A DNA stretch of 64,000 bases from positions 1 through 64,000 of the IMG/VR virus record IMGVR_UViG_3300021963_004854, one strand, 5' to 3'. Shown in pieces: positions 7,983-15,159 of this stretch. This DNA is from a virus. The notes beneath the pieces were generated by a model. That model saw only the letters and a program-made list of their open reading frames with translations, was not told the DNA's origin and did not search any database. The translations under genes were made by a program, and so were the position numbers. Positions within the stretch are counted from its first letter, which is position 1. Each line of letters starts with the position of its first letter.

Positions 7983-9246
7983 TAGACCCGAAAAACTATG
8001 TATGATTCCTTGGGTTGGATTCAGTAATAATCCCTCTGGCTTGGCACAACCTTGCTGCTTATTTAAAGGCCATATTACAACTAACCGAGGCAATAACATG
8101 TATGTGCAAGAGCATTCGGTTAAGGATATTTTCACTAGCAAATACATGAAGGACCTTCGTCAACAATTTCGAGATGGAAAGCAACCAGAGGGTTGCTCAA
8201 CATGTTGGACAGATGAGAACAACGGATATACTAGCAAAAGAACTTTATATAATTCGCAAGTTTATCCTATGTTGGGTGTAGATGTTGACTGGCAAGATGA
8301 GCCAGAATATCCAGCTGAATACCAGATGATTATTAGTAATAGTTGCAATTTAAAATGCAGATCGTGTAGTCCGAGCCATAGCACACTGTGGCAACAAGAG
8401 TTGAAAAAATATACTGGCTCGACTCAATTTGAAATGCCGCACAAGCAAGCTGGTGATGAAAATGGCATGCTCTGGAAAACTAGACATGACTGGTATAAAA
8501 ATCTTCGCCGAATTGAAGTTGTTGGTGGTGAGCCGATGTATATCAAACAATGGCACAAGATATTTGATGAATTGATTGAGACTGGCAGATCAAAAGAAAT
8601 TGCTCTTGATATGTCTACCAACTGTAATATCATTCTTCCAGAATTGGTGCAGAAATGGATTGACAACTTTGAAAGAGTTGGTATAGGTCTAAGTGTAGAT
8701 GGAATCGGTCCCACATATAATTATATGCGTCATCCTGGAAACTGGGACGTTGTATATAACAATATGAAAACATATAACCAGATACAACACAGAAATGCTC
8801 CTTATTCACCAGACAAGAAGTTTTTCTTCCAAATAAGTTTTACTTTAAGCTGGGTAAATGCATTAGATTTGACAAGAATGCATGATTTATTGAAGAGCGA
8901 TTTTCCCACTTCGAAGATATGGAATAATTTAGTTCACTATCCCGAATGGATGTCCCTCAAGAATGCACCAGAAAAACTAAAAGGTTACCTGTATTCTATC
9001 TGGAGCCAATATGACTGGGGAGACTATCAATCTGATATTGATTCGATTATTAACTTTATGTTTTCTAATAAAGTATCAGATGAACAGTTTAAAGAATATT
9101 TTAAGCAAAATGAGATTATAGATAGTAGAAGAAGTGAAAAGCTATTTGATGTTGTACCAGAATATAAGTTCTTATTATCGGAGTTTGTAAATGAAGAATT
9201 TGATCAATCATATACGGAAGATTATTCAGACGATTATCCAAAATAG
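7975..9246 (+). CDS. Radical SAM protein 4, divergent member with N-terminal SPASM-like cluster
   Basis: 423 residues from ATG 7975, chosen because it overlaps the previous stop by 8 bases like the upstream junction; an in-frame start at 7948 is also open. The N-terminus (KLCMIPWVGFSNNPSG, then QPCC) strongly resembles the CxxPWxxxxxxPxGxxxPCC signature of SPASM-type domains, and CSTCW (C74, C77) completes the cluster. The radical SAM motif is C124, C128, C131 (SCNLKCRSC), then VGGEPMY. It is the most divergent of the four and makes the domain identity of the N-terminal cluster clearest. Confidence 0.9.
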   Translation: MSDRPEKLCMIPWVGFSNNPSGLAQPCCLFKGHITTNRGNNMYVQEHSVKDIFTSKYMKDLRQQFRDGKQPEGCSTCWTDENNGYTSKRTLYNSQVYPMLGVDVDWQDEPEYPAEYQMIISNSCNLKCRSCSPSHSTLWQQELKKYTGSTQFEMPHKQAGDENGMLWKTRHDWYKNLRRIEVVGGEPMYIKQWHKIFDELIETGRSKEIALDMSTNCNIILPELVQKWIDNFERVGIGLSVDGIGPTYNYMRHPGNWDVVYNNMKTYNQIQHRNAPYSPDKKFFFQISFTLSWVNALDLTRMHDLLKSDFPTSKIWNNLVHYPEWMSLKNAPEKLKGYLYSIWSQYDWGDYQSDIDSIINFMFSNKVSDEQFKEYFKQNEIIDSRRSEKLFDVVPEYKFLLSEFVNEEFDQSYTEDYSDDYPK

Positions 9247-9296
9247 AAAACATAAAAAAAGATTAAAAGAATTAAGAAAAATGGATCCGTTCATTT

Positions 9297-10121
9297 ATGA
9301 CTAAAAATTTTCCATATAAAAGAATAATTAGTTATGGGTGCAGTCTCACTGCGGGGTCAGAACTGACAGACCATGAATTTCTTGGAATTACAGAAGATGC
9401 ACTTTTTGATCTTGTAAAAAAACGCAATATGAAGGGTTCGCATGAAGTTTTTCAGTTTTTTAAACTCACTTCAAATGCACATAAACAACTCCTAGCTAAA
9501 AATGCCGCCGCCAGCTGGCCAAATTACGTTGCGCAAAATTTTAATGTCCCCCTAGTTAATAGGGCAATGCCCGGTACCAGTTTAAGTCATGCCACCTATA
9601 ATATTCTACATGATTTACATTACAATGCGATTGAACCAGATGATTTAATACTAGTCGGAATAACATCTCATCCTCGGTGGTTTCAATTCACTGAACAAGG
9701 AGAAAAATTTGGCGGTGTATTTGGATTTCTGGGCGATGGTGAATATGTCAAACAATTAGAACTTGAATGGGCAAATCCTTATAACTTAATGTATACTCAC
9801 TATAAAGAAATAGCATTTCTTTCGGGACTTTCTGATAGACTTAATGGTCAAATAAAAATATGCTATGCATTCGGAACACCCGAATATCTGAAACATTCTT
9901 ATGGGCCAGAATTGAAAGAAAAAAAGTTTTCCGAATTTTATCAATTTGCGCTTTCCTTATATCCGCGTCATAACTTTATCGACCACACAACATCGATAAG
10001 TGAATTGGCTAGTTGGATTCATCCGACTAAACATCATGTTTTCGGTCATCCTAGGGTACAATATCATAAAATTTTTGCTAATATCATATCGGAAAATCTG
10101 GAAAAAATGTATAATGATTGA
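9297..10121 (+). CDS. SGNH/GDSL-hydrolase-like protein
   Basis: 274 residues. The ISYGCSLTAGSEL start matches block I of SGNH esterases (nucleophile Ser in GCS), and a later PDDLILVGITSHPRWF resembles the central strand region. C-terminal His residues (WIHPTKHHVFGHP) are placed where the catalytic His would be. It probably acts on an acyl or sugar ester, but family level only. It is separated by 50 bases of A-rich sequence from radical SAM 4 and overlaps the carbamoyltransferase start by 8 bases (10114), linking it to that operon. A second SGNH domain occurs in the hub protein at 25505-27610. Confidence 0.65.
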   Translation: MTKNFPYKRIISYGCSLTAGSELTDHEFLGITEDALFDLVKKRNMKGSHEVFQFFKLTSNAHKQLLAKNAAASWPNYVAQNFNVPLVNRAMPGTSLSHATYNILHDLHYNAIEPDDLILVGITSHPRWFQFTEQGEKFGGVFGFLGDGEYVKQLELEWANPYNLMYTHYKEIAFLSGLSDRLNGQIKICYAFGTPEYLKHSYGPELKEKKFSEFYQFALSLYPRHNFIDHTTSISELASWIHPTKHHVFGHPRVQYHKIFANIISENLEKMYND

Positions 10122-11544
10122 ATGGGGTATATCCGCTGCTGCACATGATGCGTCATTGACTGTCGTTTCTGACAACGAAATTTTGTTTGCGTCTCACGCA
10201 GAGAGATATTCTGGAGTCAAGAATGATAAAGACCTTAATGCAGATTTAATTCACGCCGCATTAAAATTTGGTAAGCCAGAAAAGATTCACTGGTACGAAA
10301 AGCCAAAACTTAGAGCAATGCGAAGACTGTTAGCTGGACAGGGTTTGATTAGATTTAGTGTTCGACAATACTTGGAACATTTTGGACTAAAAGATATTCC
10401 AGTCGAGTTTGCACATCATCATGAATCACATGCAGCGGCAGGATTTTACACTTCGCCGTATGATGATGCAACCGCTCTTGTTATTGATGCTATTGGCGAA
10501 TTCGATACAGCATCAATCTGGAAATGCTCTGGTAGTAAACTCAAAAAGAAATGGTCGATGGACTATCCCAAGTCTTTGGGACTGTTCTATTCTGCTATGA
10601 CAGACCGAGTTGGTCTTAAAGCAAACGAAGATGAATATATCTTAATGGGAATGGTAGCATATGGTGACCCTGAAAAATATTACGACGAAGTTAGAAATCT
10701 TTGGGAATCTGAGAACCTTCATCGGGGATGCCGTTGGTGGAATCCTAATGGGGATCTTGATGTGTATAGTGTTGCAGCGGCAACACAACGAGTATATGAA
10801 GAAGAATTTGAAAAACTACTGATACGCGCAAAGATGAAAGATACTTTCCAAGACAATCTCGTTCTTATGGGTGGATGTGCGCTAAACTGTAGTGCAAATC
10901 ATATTGCTACAAAATACTTTAAGAATATTTGGATAATGCCAAATCCAGGTGATGCTGGAAGTTCTCTGGGTGCAATTGCTGCTAACAACAGACAGAAGTT
11001 AAACTGGAAGGGTCCGTATCTCGGCGCAAACATGGGTGGTGAATATCCCATAGAAAAACTCTTGACAGAATTGCGTAAGACTGGTATAGTAGGAGTTGCT
11101 AATGGACCAGCGGAGTTCGGTCCAAGGGCATTAGGTAATCGCAGTCTTCTAGCTGATCCTCGCGGTCACGATATCAAGGATAGAGTCAATGAAATCAAGC
11201 AACGACAGAAGTTTAGACCATTCGCACCCCTCATTATGGCAGAACATGCACACGACTATTTTGACCTACCAGTTGAAGAATCCCCTTATATGCAATTTAC
11301 TGCACGATGTAAATACCCTGATAGGTTTCCTGCTATTGTCCATGCAGATGGGACTTCTCGTGTCCAGACTGTAACATTTGAGCAACACCCTCAACTATAC
11401 AATCTTCTACATACCTGGCATCTTGAAACTGGCTGTCCGATGCTATTGAATACTAGTCTCAATATCAAAGGTATGCCCATGGTGAACAACTTTAAAGACG
11501 CGGATGACTTCGAAGCCAAATATGGCGTGAAAGTCTTTTCCTAA
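10114..11544 (+). CDS. NodU/CmcH-family O-carbamoyltransferase
   Basis: 476 residues from ATG 10114, which overlaps the previous stop; earlier in-frame starts lie inside the SGNH gene. Predicted to transfer carbamoyl from carbamoyl phosphate (via ATP-made carbamoyladenylate) to a hydroxyl group. Seen: N-terminal GISAAAHDASLTVV; HHESHAAAGFY, the His-rich metal/substrate motif; the ALVIDAIGEFDT strand; GGCALNCSANH; and the C-terminal YrdC-like region with GPAEFGPRALGNRSLLADPR and KFRPFAPLIM. It is somewhat shorter than many NodU proteins but both domains are present. Such enzymes modify Nod factors and antibiotics, and related phage enzymes carbamoylate hydroxymethylated cytosine; the acceptor here is unknown. 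Confidence 0.88.
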   Translation: MIEWGISAAAHDASLTVVSDNEILFASHAERYSGVKNDKDLNADLIHAALKFGKPEKIHWYEKPKLRAMRRLLAGQGLIRFSVRQYLEHFGLKDIPVEFAHHHESHAAAGFYTSPYDDATALVIDAIGEFDTASIWKCSGSKLKKKWSMDYPKSLGLFYSAMTDRVGLKANEDEYILMGMVAYGDPEKYYDEVRNLWESENLHRGCRWWNPNGDLDVYSVAAATQRVYEEEFEKLLIRAKMKDTFQDNLVLMGGCALNCSANHIATKYFKNIWIMPNPGDAGSSLGAIAANNRQKLNWKGPYLGANMGGEYPIEKLLTELRKTGIVGVANGPAEFGPRALGNRSLLADPRGHDIKDRVNEIKQRQKFRPFAPLIMAEHAHDYFDLPVEESPYMQFTARCKYPDRFPAIVHADGTSRVQTVTFEQHPQLYNLLHTWHLETGCPMLLNTSLNIKGMPMVNNFKDADDFEAKYGVKVFS

Positions 11545-11555
11545 TAAATATTTGC

Positions 11556-11825
11556 ATGAGTAATATTCTACAGTTCCCGGACAAGTTTCGTAAGGAACCT
11601 AGACACTATCGAATCCCATTGTATACCGATGAGGATATTAATGTTGTGTTATTTTGCCTCAATGCATTTGGAAATAGCGACAAAAGAATTATCTTTGATG
11701 ATTTATTAGAATTAGACCCTATTGATGTGATGGAATGTCTTGACTTTGCCGTAGAATCTGATATGATATCAACTATGACTAAAGAACATATACATTGCAT
11801 TCGTAAATCTGTGGAAGAAAGTTAA
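11556..11825 (+). CDS. Small hypothetical protein
   Basis: Unrecognised 89-residue protein, predicted mixed helix/strand, no membrane segment. An AATAAATA late-promoter-like string lies only 5 bases before the ATG, too close to serve it, so it is probably read through from the carbamoyltransferase gene (11 bases upstream). The next gene begins 6 bases after its stop. The name-like start MSNILQFPDKFRK is not informative. Confidence 0.65.
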   Translation: MSNILQFPDKFRKEPRHYRIPLYTDEDINVVLFCLNAFGNSDKRIIFDDLLELDPIDVMECLDFAVESDMISTMTKEHIHCIRKSVEES

Positions 11826-11831
11826 TATATT

Positions 11832-12380
11832 ATGAATATCTTTTATCTTGATCGTGACGTTACAAAATGTGCCGAATATCATAATGACAAACATGTTGTC
11901 AAAATGATTCTTGAGTATGCACAACTACTGTCTACTGCGCACCGTGTTCTGGACGGTACTGAGTATACAGACAAGACTGCCAATGGCAGGTCAATCAAAC
12001 GTTGGCGATTAGAGGACAAAGCCTTTGAAGCGGAACTTTACAAAGCTACGCACATCAATCATCCGAGTGCTGTCTGGGTTCGTCAGTCTAACAATAATTA
12101 TAACTGGCTTGTATGTCTATTCCAATCCCTTCTTACAGAATACACTCATCGATATGGCAAACTTCATTCTTGCGAACGACTAGTATATTGGTTGCGTAAA
12201 CCACCCAAGAATATTCCTGTCAGTCATCTTACTCAGCCGACGCCCGCTATGCCAGAAGAATACAAGGTACAGAATGACTCTCTACAGTCATATCGTAACT
12301 ATTATATTGGTGCGAAAAAAAGTATGGCAAAATGGAAAAATCGTGAAATTCCTTGCTGGTGGAGAGACGCTACTCAATAA
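11832..12380 (+). CDS. Conserved phage protein of unknown function
   Basis: 182 residues. The start MNIFYLDRDVTKCAEYHNDKHVVKMILEYAQ has a conserved-looking Cys-His-Asp-Lys-His cluster and LSTAHR, a pattern I recognise from hypothetical proteins of large phages and algal viruses, usually unnamed. The polar residues (C13, H17, D19, H21) could form a metal or active site (inference). The C-terminus is rich in Trp and basic residues (KWKNREIPCWWRD). A strong terminator follows at 12446-12478, so this is the last gene of its transcript. Confidence 0.7.
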   Translation: MNIFYLDRDVTKCAEYHNDKHVVKMILEYAQLLSTAHRVLDGTEYTDKTANGRSIKRWRLEDKAFEAELYKATHINHPSAVWVRQSNNNYNWLVCLFQSLLTEYTHRYGKLHSCERLVYWLRKPPKNIPVSHLTQPTPAMPEEYKVQNDSLQSYRNYYIGAKKSMAKWKNREIPCWWRDATQ

Positions 12381-12445
12381 ATAACTGCATGAAGACAGTT
12401 ATACCGATTTCACCCTCTAGTATTTCAAGTGCCTCTCTCGGCACA

Positions 12446-12478
12446 GGCGACTCTGCTCTTGCAGGGTCGCCTTTTTTG
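12446..12478 (+). terminator. Rho-independent terminator
   Basis: GGCGACTCTGC, loop TCTT, GCAGGGTCGCC: an 11-bp stem with one G-U pair, followed by TTTTTTGT. It closes the transcript of the gene ending at 12380 and separates it from phoH, and it argues against the longer in-frame upstream starts for PhoH. Confidence 0.9.
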
Positions 12479-12506
12479 TATCAACCTCAAACCTCAAAGG
12501 ACTGTC

Positions 12507-13271
12507 ATGTCAAGAAAAAACCAGAACAAATTACAAGTTGTCTCAACAAATGACTCCCCTGTAACCTTAGAGAAGAGTAAACTATGCAGAGTAAAATATG
12601 ACGACCTCAAGCATATTCAACCAAAGAACTTCAATCAGAGACAATTTTTTGAATTATACGATCAACAGTCCACAGCAATTTTATTACACGGTGTAGCAGG
12701 AACAGGGAAGACCTACATCGCACTTTATAAAGCATTAGAGGAAGCACTAGATCCAGAAACATCTTTCGACCGAGTTATCATTGTTCGCTCGGCCGTGCCA
12801 TCACGAGAAATCGGTCACTTGCCGGGTGACGAAAAAGAAAAGACAGAAGTTTATCAGTTGCCTTATGTAGAAATCTGCGAGGATTTGTTTAATCATATCC
12901 AGCCATTTCAGCGATTGCAAGAACAGAAGTCGGTGAACTTTATGATCACCTCATTTGTTCGTGGTATCACTCTAGATAATTCCATCGTCATTGTTGATGA
13001 ATGTCAAAATATGACGGACATGGAACTCAATTCAATCATGACTAGAATCGGGAAAAACTCAAAGGTCATCTTCTGCGGAGATTTCCGTCAGACCGACCTA
13101 TATAAAAAGAACGATATGTCAGGACTTCAAAAGTTCATGGCAATCGCCGAACTAATGCCTTCGTTCAAAACACTAGAGTTTTCAGTTCATGATATTGTTC
13201 GTTCCAAATTGGTAAAGGAATATATTCTCGCAAGGCTCGAATATGAAGAAAGATATTTAGAAACCGCTTGA
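12507..13271 (+). CDS. phoH: PhoH-like ATPase
   Basis: 254 residues from ATG 12507, preceded by AAAGGA. The in-frame ATG at 12429 is rejected because a terminator lies between. P-loop ATPase with Walker A GVAGTGKT (62-69) and Walker B IVIVDECQNMT (about 159-168), then FCGDFRQTDL, matching the PhoH family (helicase-superfamily-1-like ATPase domain). PhoH genes are very common in marine phages; the role is unclear, with proposals of phosphate-stress or RNA metabolism. A sigma70-like promoter overlaps its stop codon and drives the next gene. Confidence 0.93.
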   Translation: MSRKNQNKLQVVSTNDSPVTLEKSKLCRVKYDDLKHIQPKNFNQRQFFELYDQQSTAILLHGVAGTGKTYIALYKALEEALDPETSFDRVIIVRSAVPSREIGHLPGDEKEKTEVYQLPYVEICEDLFNHIQPFQRLQEQKSVNFMITSFVRGITLDNSIVIVDECQNMTDMELNSIMTRIGKNSKVIFCGDFRQTDLYKKNDMSGLQKFMAIAELMPSFKTLEFSVHDIVRSKLVKEYILARLEYEERYLETA

Positions 13272-13296
13272 CAAACTAGGCGAATCGTGTTATACA
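13268..13296 (+). promoter_or_regulatory. Sigma70-type promoter abutting the nuclease start codon
   Basis: TTGACA (13268-13273), a 17-base spacer and TATACA (13291-13296): near-perfect consensus. The ATG of the next gene is at 13303, where transcription would be expected to start, so the mRNA would be leaderless or nearly so. Confidence 0.6.
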
Positions 13297-13302
13297 TATA
13301 GT

Positions 13303-13971
13303 ATGTTCAAAACAATCTATGATTATACCGATTTCGCCCAAGATGAAACAAGAGAAGATGGTAGCAGAGTTTACGTCAATGCCTCTGGCGTTGGATATCC
13401 CTCTGCTACCACCGTTCTCGGAGTCTTAAACAAAGACTCGATAAACAAGTGGCGTGAGCGTGTTGGTGAAGAAGAAGCCAATCGCATTTCTAAACAGGCT
13501 TCCACGCGTGGCACTAAAATCCATGCGCTCACCGAAGCCTATCTCAAGAACGAAGATGTTGATTTTGATGGCGTAAAAGCCTCGCTCCTCGATCGAGAGA
13601 TGTTTAACAAGTTCAAGGACATTCTTGAACCCATCGACAATATTCATTGTCAAGAACTTGCTCTATACAGCGACTATCTTCGTATGGCTGGTCGTGTTGA
13701 CTGTATCGCAGAATACAATGGTGTTCGCGCTGTCATCGACTTCAAGACCTCCAATCGCTTGAAGAAGAAGGAATATATCAGTTCCTACTTTATGCAAGCC
13801 ACTGCATATGCAATCATGTATGAAGAACGAACTGGTATTCCGGTTCCCTTCATCATTATTCTAATTGCTGTTGACGGCGATGAGCCTCAGGTATTCATCG
13901 AAAAGCGTGATAACTGGGCAGAAAAATTGATCGAAGCAAGAGACTTGTTCGAAGCCACAAAAAAGAACTAA
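13303..13971 (+). CDS. PD-(D/E)XK-family nuclease (RecB/Cas4-like)
   Basis: 222 residues. Motifs of a RecB-type nuclease in order: RGTKIHALTEAY (His74), QEL (Glu118), GRVDCIAEYNG (Asp133) and AVIDFKTS (Asp146, Lys148), followed by the QATAYAIMY helix seen in PDDEXK_1 proteins. It would cleave or resect DNA using divalent metal. The size suits a stand-alone phage exonuclease or recombination nuclease. The following oxygenase gene starts one base after its stop codon. No Fe-S cysteines of the Cas4/AddB type are seen, so RecB-like exonuclease is preferred over Cas4. Confidence 0.8.
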   Translation: MFKTIYDYTDFAQDETREDGSRVYVNASGVGYPSATTVLGVLNKDSINKWRERVGEEEANRISKQASTRGTKIHALTEAYLKNEDVDFDGVKASLLDREMFNKFKDILEPIDNIHCQELALYSDYLRMAGRVDCIAEYNGVRAVIDFKTSNRLKKKEYISSYFMQATAYAIMYEERTGIPVPFIIILIAVDGDEPQVFIEKRDNWAEKLIEARDLFEATKKN

Positions 13972-13972
13972 T

Positions 13973-14569
13973 ATGATATTAAATATCACTCCTTTGATTT
14001 GTTATTTCGATGATTTTATTTCAGAAGAAGATAGACTTCATATTATAAGTCTGGCTGAAAAACAGGTGGAACCATCTACTGTGTGCGCACCTGATAAAGT
14101 AGAAAGTGTTTTCGACCCGGGCAGAACTAGTAATCATACGTTTATTCCCACTACGTTCGATGACACAATCATATCGTTGACCGCAAAAATTTCGAAGTTT
14201 GCAAATCTTCACCCCGCTACCGCAGAACCTTTGCAGGTAGTTCGTTATGAAGTGGGTGAAGAATATAAGCCGCATTATGATGCATGGGATTACACTGAGC
14301 AAAAAAATTGGCAAGGTAAAGCTGGTCAAAGAATTTTAACTGCATTGCTATATCTGAATGAAGTTGAAGAAGGTGGTAATACTATCTTTCCAAATCTAGA
14401 TTTAGAAATTGACCCACGACCCGGCAGAATAGTGTTTTTTCATAATGTTTGGCCAGCTAATCCACATCGTCATCCGCAAGCGTTACACGGGGGTGCGCCC
14501 GTGACAAAAGGTACCAAATGGGTATGCAATTTGTGGTTCAGAGAAAGAATATGGGAAAATGCTGACTGA
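13973..14569 (+). CDS. 2OG-Fe(II) oxygenase, prolyl-4-hydroxylase type
   Basis: 198 residues. Iron ligands are seen as HxD (H101, D103 in KPHYDAW) and distal His172 in ALHGGAPV, with Lys182 ten residues on to bind 2-oxoglutarate; the arrangement is that of the P4H family. VVRYEVGEEY and EGGNTIFP are typical family strands. It probably hydroxylates a peptide or other substrate; phage homologues are common in marine T4-like genomes. Its 3' end overlaps the next small gene by 11 bases. Confidence 0.88.
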   Translation: MILNITPLICYFDDFISEEDRLHIISLAEKQVEPSTVCAPDKVESVFDPGRTSNHTFIPTTFDDTIISLTAKISKFANLHPATAEPLQVVRYEVGEEYKPHYDAWDYTEQKNWQGKAGQRILTALLYLNEVEEGGNTIFPNLDLEIDPRPGRIVFFHNVWPANPHRHPQALHGGAPVTKGTKWVCNLWFRERIWENAD

Positions 14570-14735
14570 TTTCTCAGAAGTAGAACGCCGATTAAACATA
14601 TGCAAAACTTGTCAATTCAAGAGAATGGGAGTTTGTATGAAATGTGGCTGCATTATTGTAACAAAAGTTAGAGTTTCTTCTGCAAAATGTCCGGTTGGCA
14701 AATGGGAATCTCTTGACAATCAAGAGCAAACCTGA
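14559..14735 (+). CDS. Small zinc-ribbon-like protein
   Basis: 58 residues, with cysteines C15, C18, C26, C29, C31 and C44 in CKTCQF, CMKCGC and KCPVGKW, a compact zinc-binding pattern resembling DUF6171-type small phage proteins. ATG 14559 overlaps the end of the oxygenase gene by 11 bases. The stop is followed directly by the TATAAATA late promoter of the tmRNA gene. Role unknown; a nucleic-acid-binding or regulatory role is only an inference. Confidence 0.8.
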   Translation: MLTDFSEVERRLNICKTCQFKRMGVCMKCGCIIVTKVRVSSAKCPVGKWESLDNQEQT

Positions 14736-14743
14736 TATAAATA
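14736..14743 (+). promoter_or_regulatory. T4-type late promoter for the tmRNA gene
   Basis: Perfect TATAAATA. Initiation about 6 bases downstream (near 14749) would give a primary transcript whose 5' end is the tmRNA acceptor piece. Matches the late motif ahead of gp13 and gp18 in this window. Confidence 0.75.
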
Positions 14744-14748
14744 AATTA

Positions 14749-14812
14749 TCAGTTGTTGACAGGCAACAATAAAGGCGGAAAGACGCGGGTGCAACTCCCG
14801 CCACCTCCACCA
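14749..14812 (+). ncRNA. tmRNA acceptor piece
   Basis: About 64 bases: a TTGTTG/CAACAA hairpin near the 5' end, the P2 3' strand, the T arm (14785-14801), the 3' acceptor strand (14802-14808), A14809 and CCA 14810-14812. There is no anticodon arm, so it is not a tRNA. The 5' end is inferred from the late promoter; processing could trim it. Confidence 0.85.
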
Positions 14813-14879
14813 TAGATACACCAAGGTCCGACCCGAAAGGGGTGCCTACTAAAGTGAGGGATGATGGTGTATCTATTAT
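14813..14879 (+). other. tmRNA intervening segment (removed by processing)
   Basis: 67 bases between the acceptor CCA and the coding-piece 5' end. Its flanks are a perfect 11-bp inverted repeat, TAGATACACCA (14813-14823) and TGGTGTATCTA (14865-14875), which extends the acceptor stem into a continuous hairpin in the precursor. RNase P and 3' processing enzymes would be expected to cut at its borders. Confidence 0.8.
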
Positions 14880-15113
14880 GGGGGTGAACTAGGATCGATT
14901 TTCGTGTAATAGGAAGTCCGAGACTGATTGCTTGGCAAAGTGCCACTAAAAGTAAATGCAAACGATAACGTTGCCTTTGCAGGATATGCGCTAGCCGCAT
15001 GATCCCATTGGGTTTTTGATAGTTTTCCCTCGAAACAGAATAAAACTATCACCTGTTCTTCATATACGACGAAATGCGTGGAAGTAGAACTTAGAAACGC
15101 TAAATAGTTATAT
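14880..15113 (+). ncRNA. tmRNA coding piece
   Basis: Begins GGGGGTG and GGATCGA, the tRNA-like 5' region. A TGGCA/TGCCA hairpin precedes the tag frame, CCC-ATT-GGG and a 9-bp hairpin (15018-15050) follow it, and a GTTCT/AGAAC pairing follows that. The 3' end is not determined; it may lie anywhere up to the terminator-like stem at 15114. Confidence 0.75.
14958..15002 (+). CDS. tmRNA proteolysis tag reading frame
   Basis: Resume codon GCA at 14958, then AAC GAT AAC GTT GCC and so on to TGA at 15000-15002: ANDNVAFAGYALAA. The N-terminal AND and C-terminal ALAA are the conserved ends of bacterial tags; ALAA is the ClpXP/ClpAP recognition element. With the tRNA-borne alanine the added peptide is AANDNVAFAGYALAA. 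Confidence 0.92.
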   Translation, partial: ANDNVAFAGYALAA

Positions 15114-15159
15114 GACCCGAAGTGTGTAACTGAATAAGCCAAACACAGCGGGTCTTTTT
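15114..15159 (+). terminator. Probable terminator at the end of the tmRNA gene
   Basis: GACCCG (15114-15119) pairs with CGGGTC (15149-15154), TGTGT (15123-15127) with ACACA (15143-15147), and TTTTT follows. It could alternatively be a tmRNA pseudoknot element. Directly after it is a UUCG-tetraloop hairpin, TTTGTC/GACAAA (15157-15172), which may act in 3' processing. From 15173 to the next gene only a short CAGTG/CACTG hairpin is seen. Confidence 0.55.

Larger units (their letters stand above)
14749..15159 (+). ncRNA. ssrA: Circularly permuted (two-piece) tmRNA gene
   Basis: The acceptor half lies upstream of the coding half, the permuted order known in alphaproteobacteria and a few other groups. 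The acceptor half ends with a T arm (stem GCGGG/CCCGC, loop TGCAACT), CACCTCC, discriminator A and encoded CCA (14810-14812). The coding half starts with GGGGGTG (14880-14886), which pairs over 7 positions with CACCTCC and gives the G3-U70 pair that alanyl-tRNA synthetase requires. TTTTCG (14899-14904) pairs with CGGAAA (14776-14781) as helix P2. The tag frame (14958-15002) encodes ANDNVAFAGYALAA. Further hairpins (15018-15026 with 15042-15050) follow the tag. Ends are approximate. It would rescue stalled ribosomes and tag peptides for ClpXP. Confidence 0.93.

Noticed and set aside
12353-12553. A 66-codon plus-strand frame and the long PhoH N-terminus from 12429
   Set aside because: Both run through a strong terminator hairpin; PhoH has a good ribosome site at the ATG at 12507.
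14760-14812. A tRNA 3' half with T arm and CCA
   Set aside because: No anticodon or D arm is upstream; instead it pairs with the tmRNA coding piece downstream, so it is the tmRNA acceptor piece.
14592-15142. Minus-strand open frames across the tmRNA gene
   Set aside because: They lie opposite the structured RNA, have no ribosome sites or phage-like protein patterns, and arise by chance.
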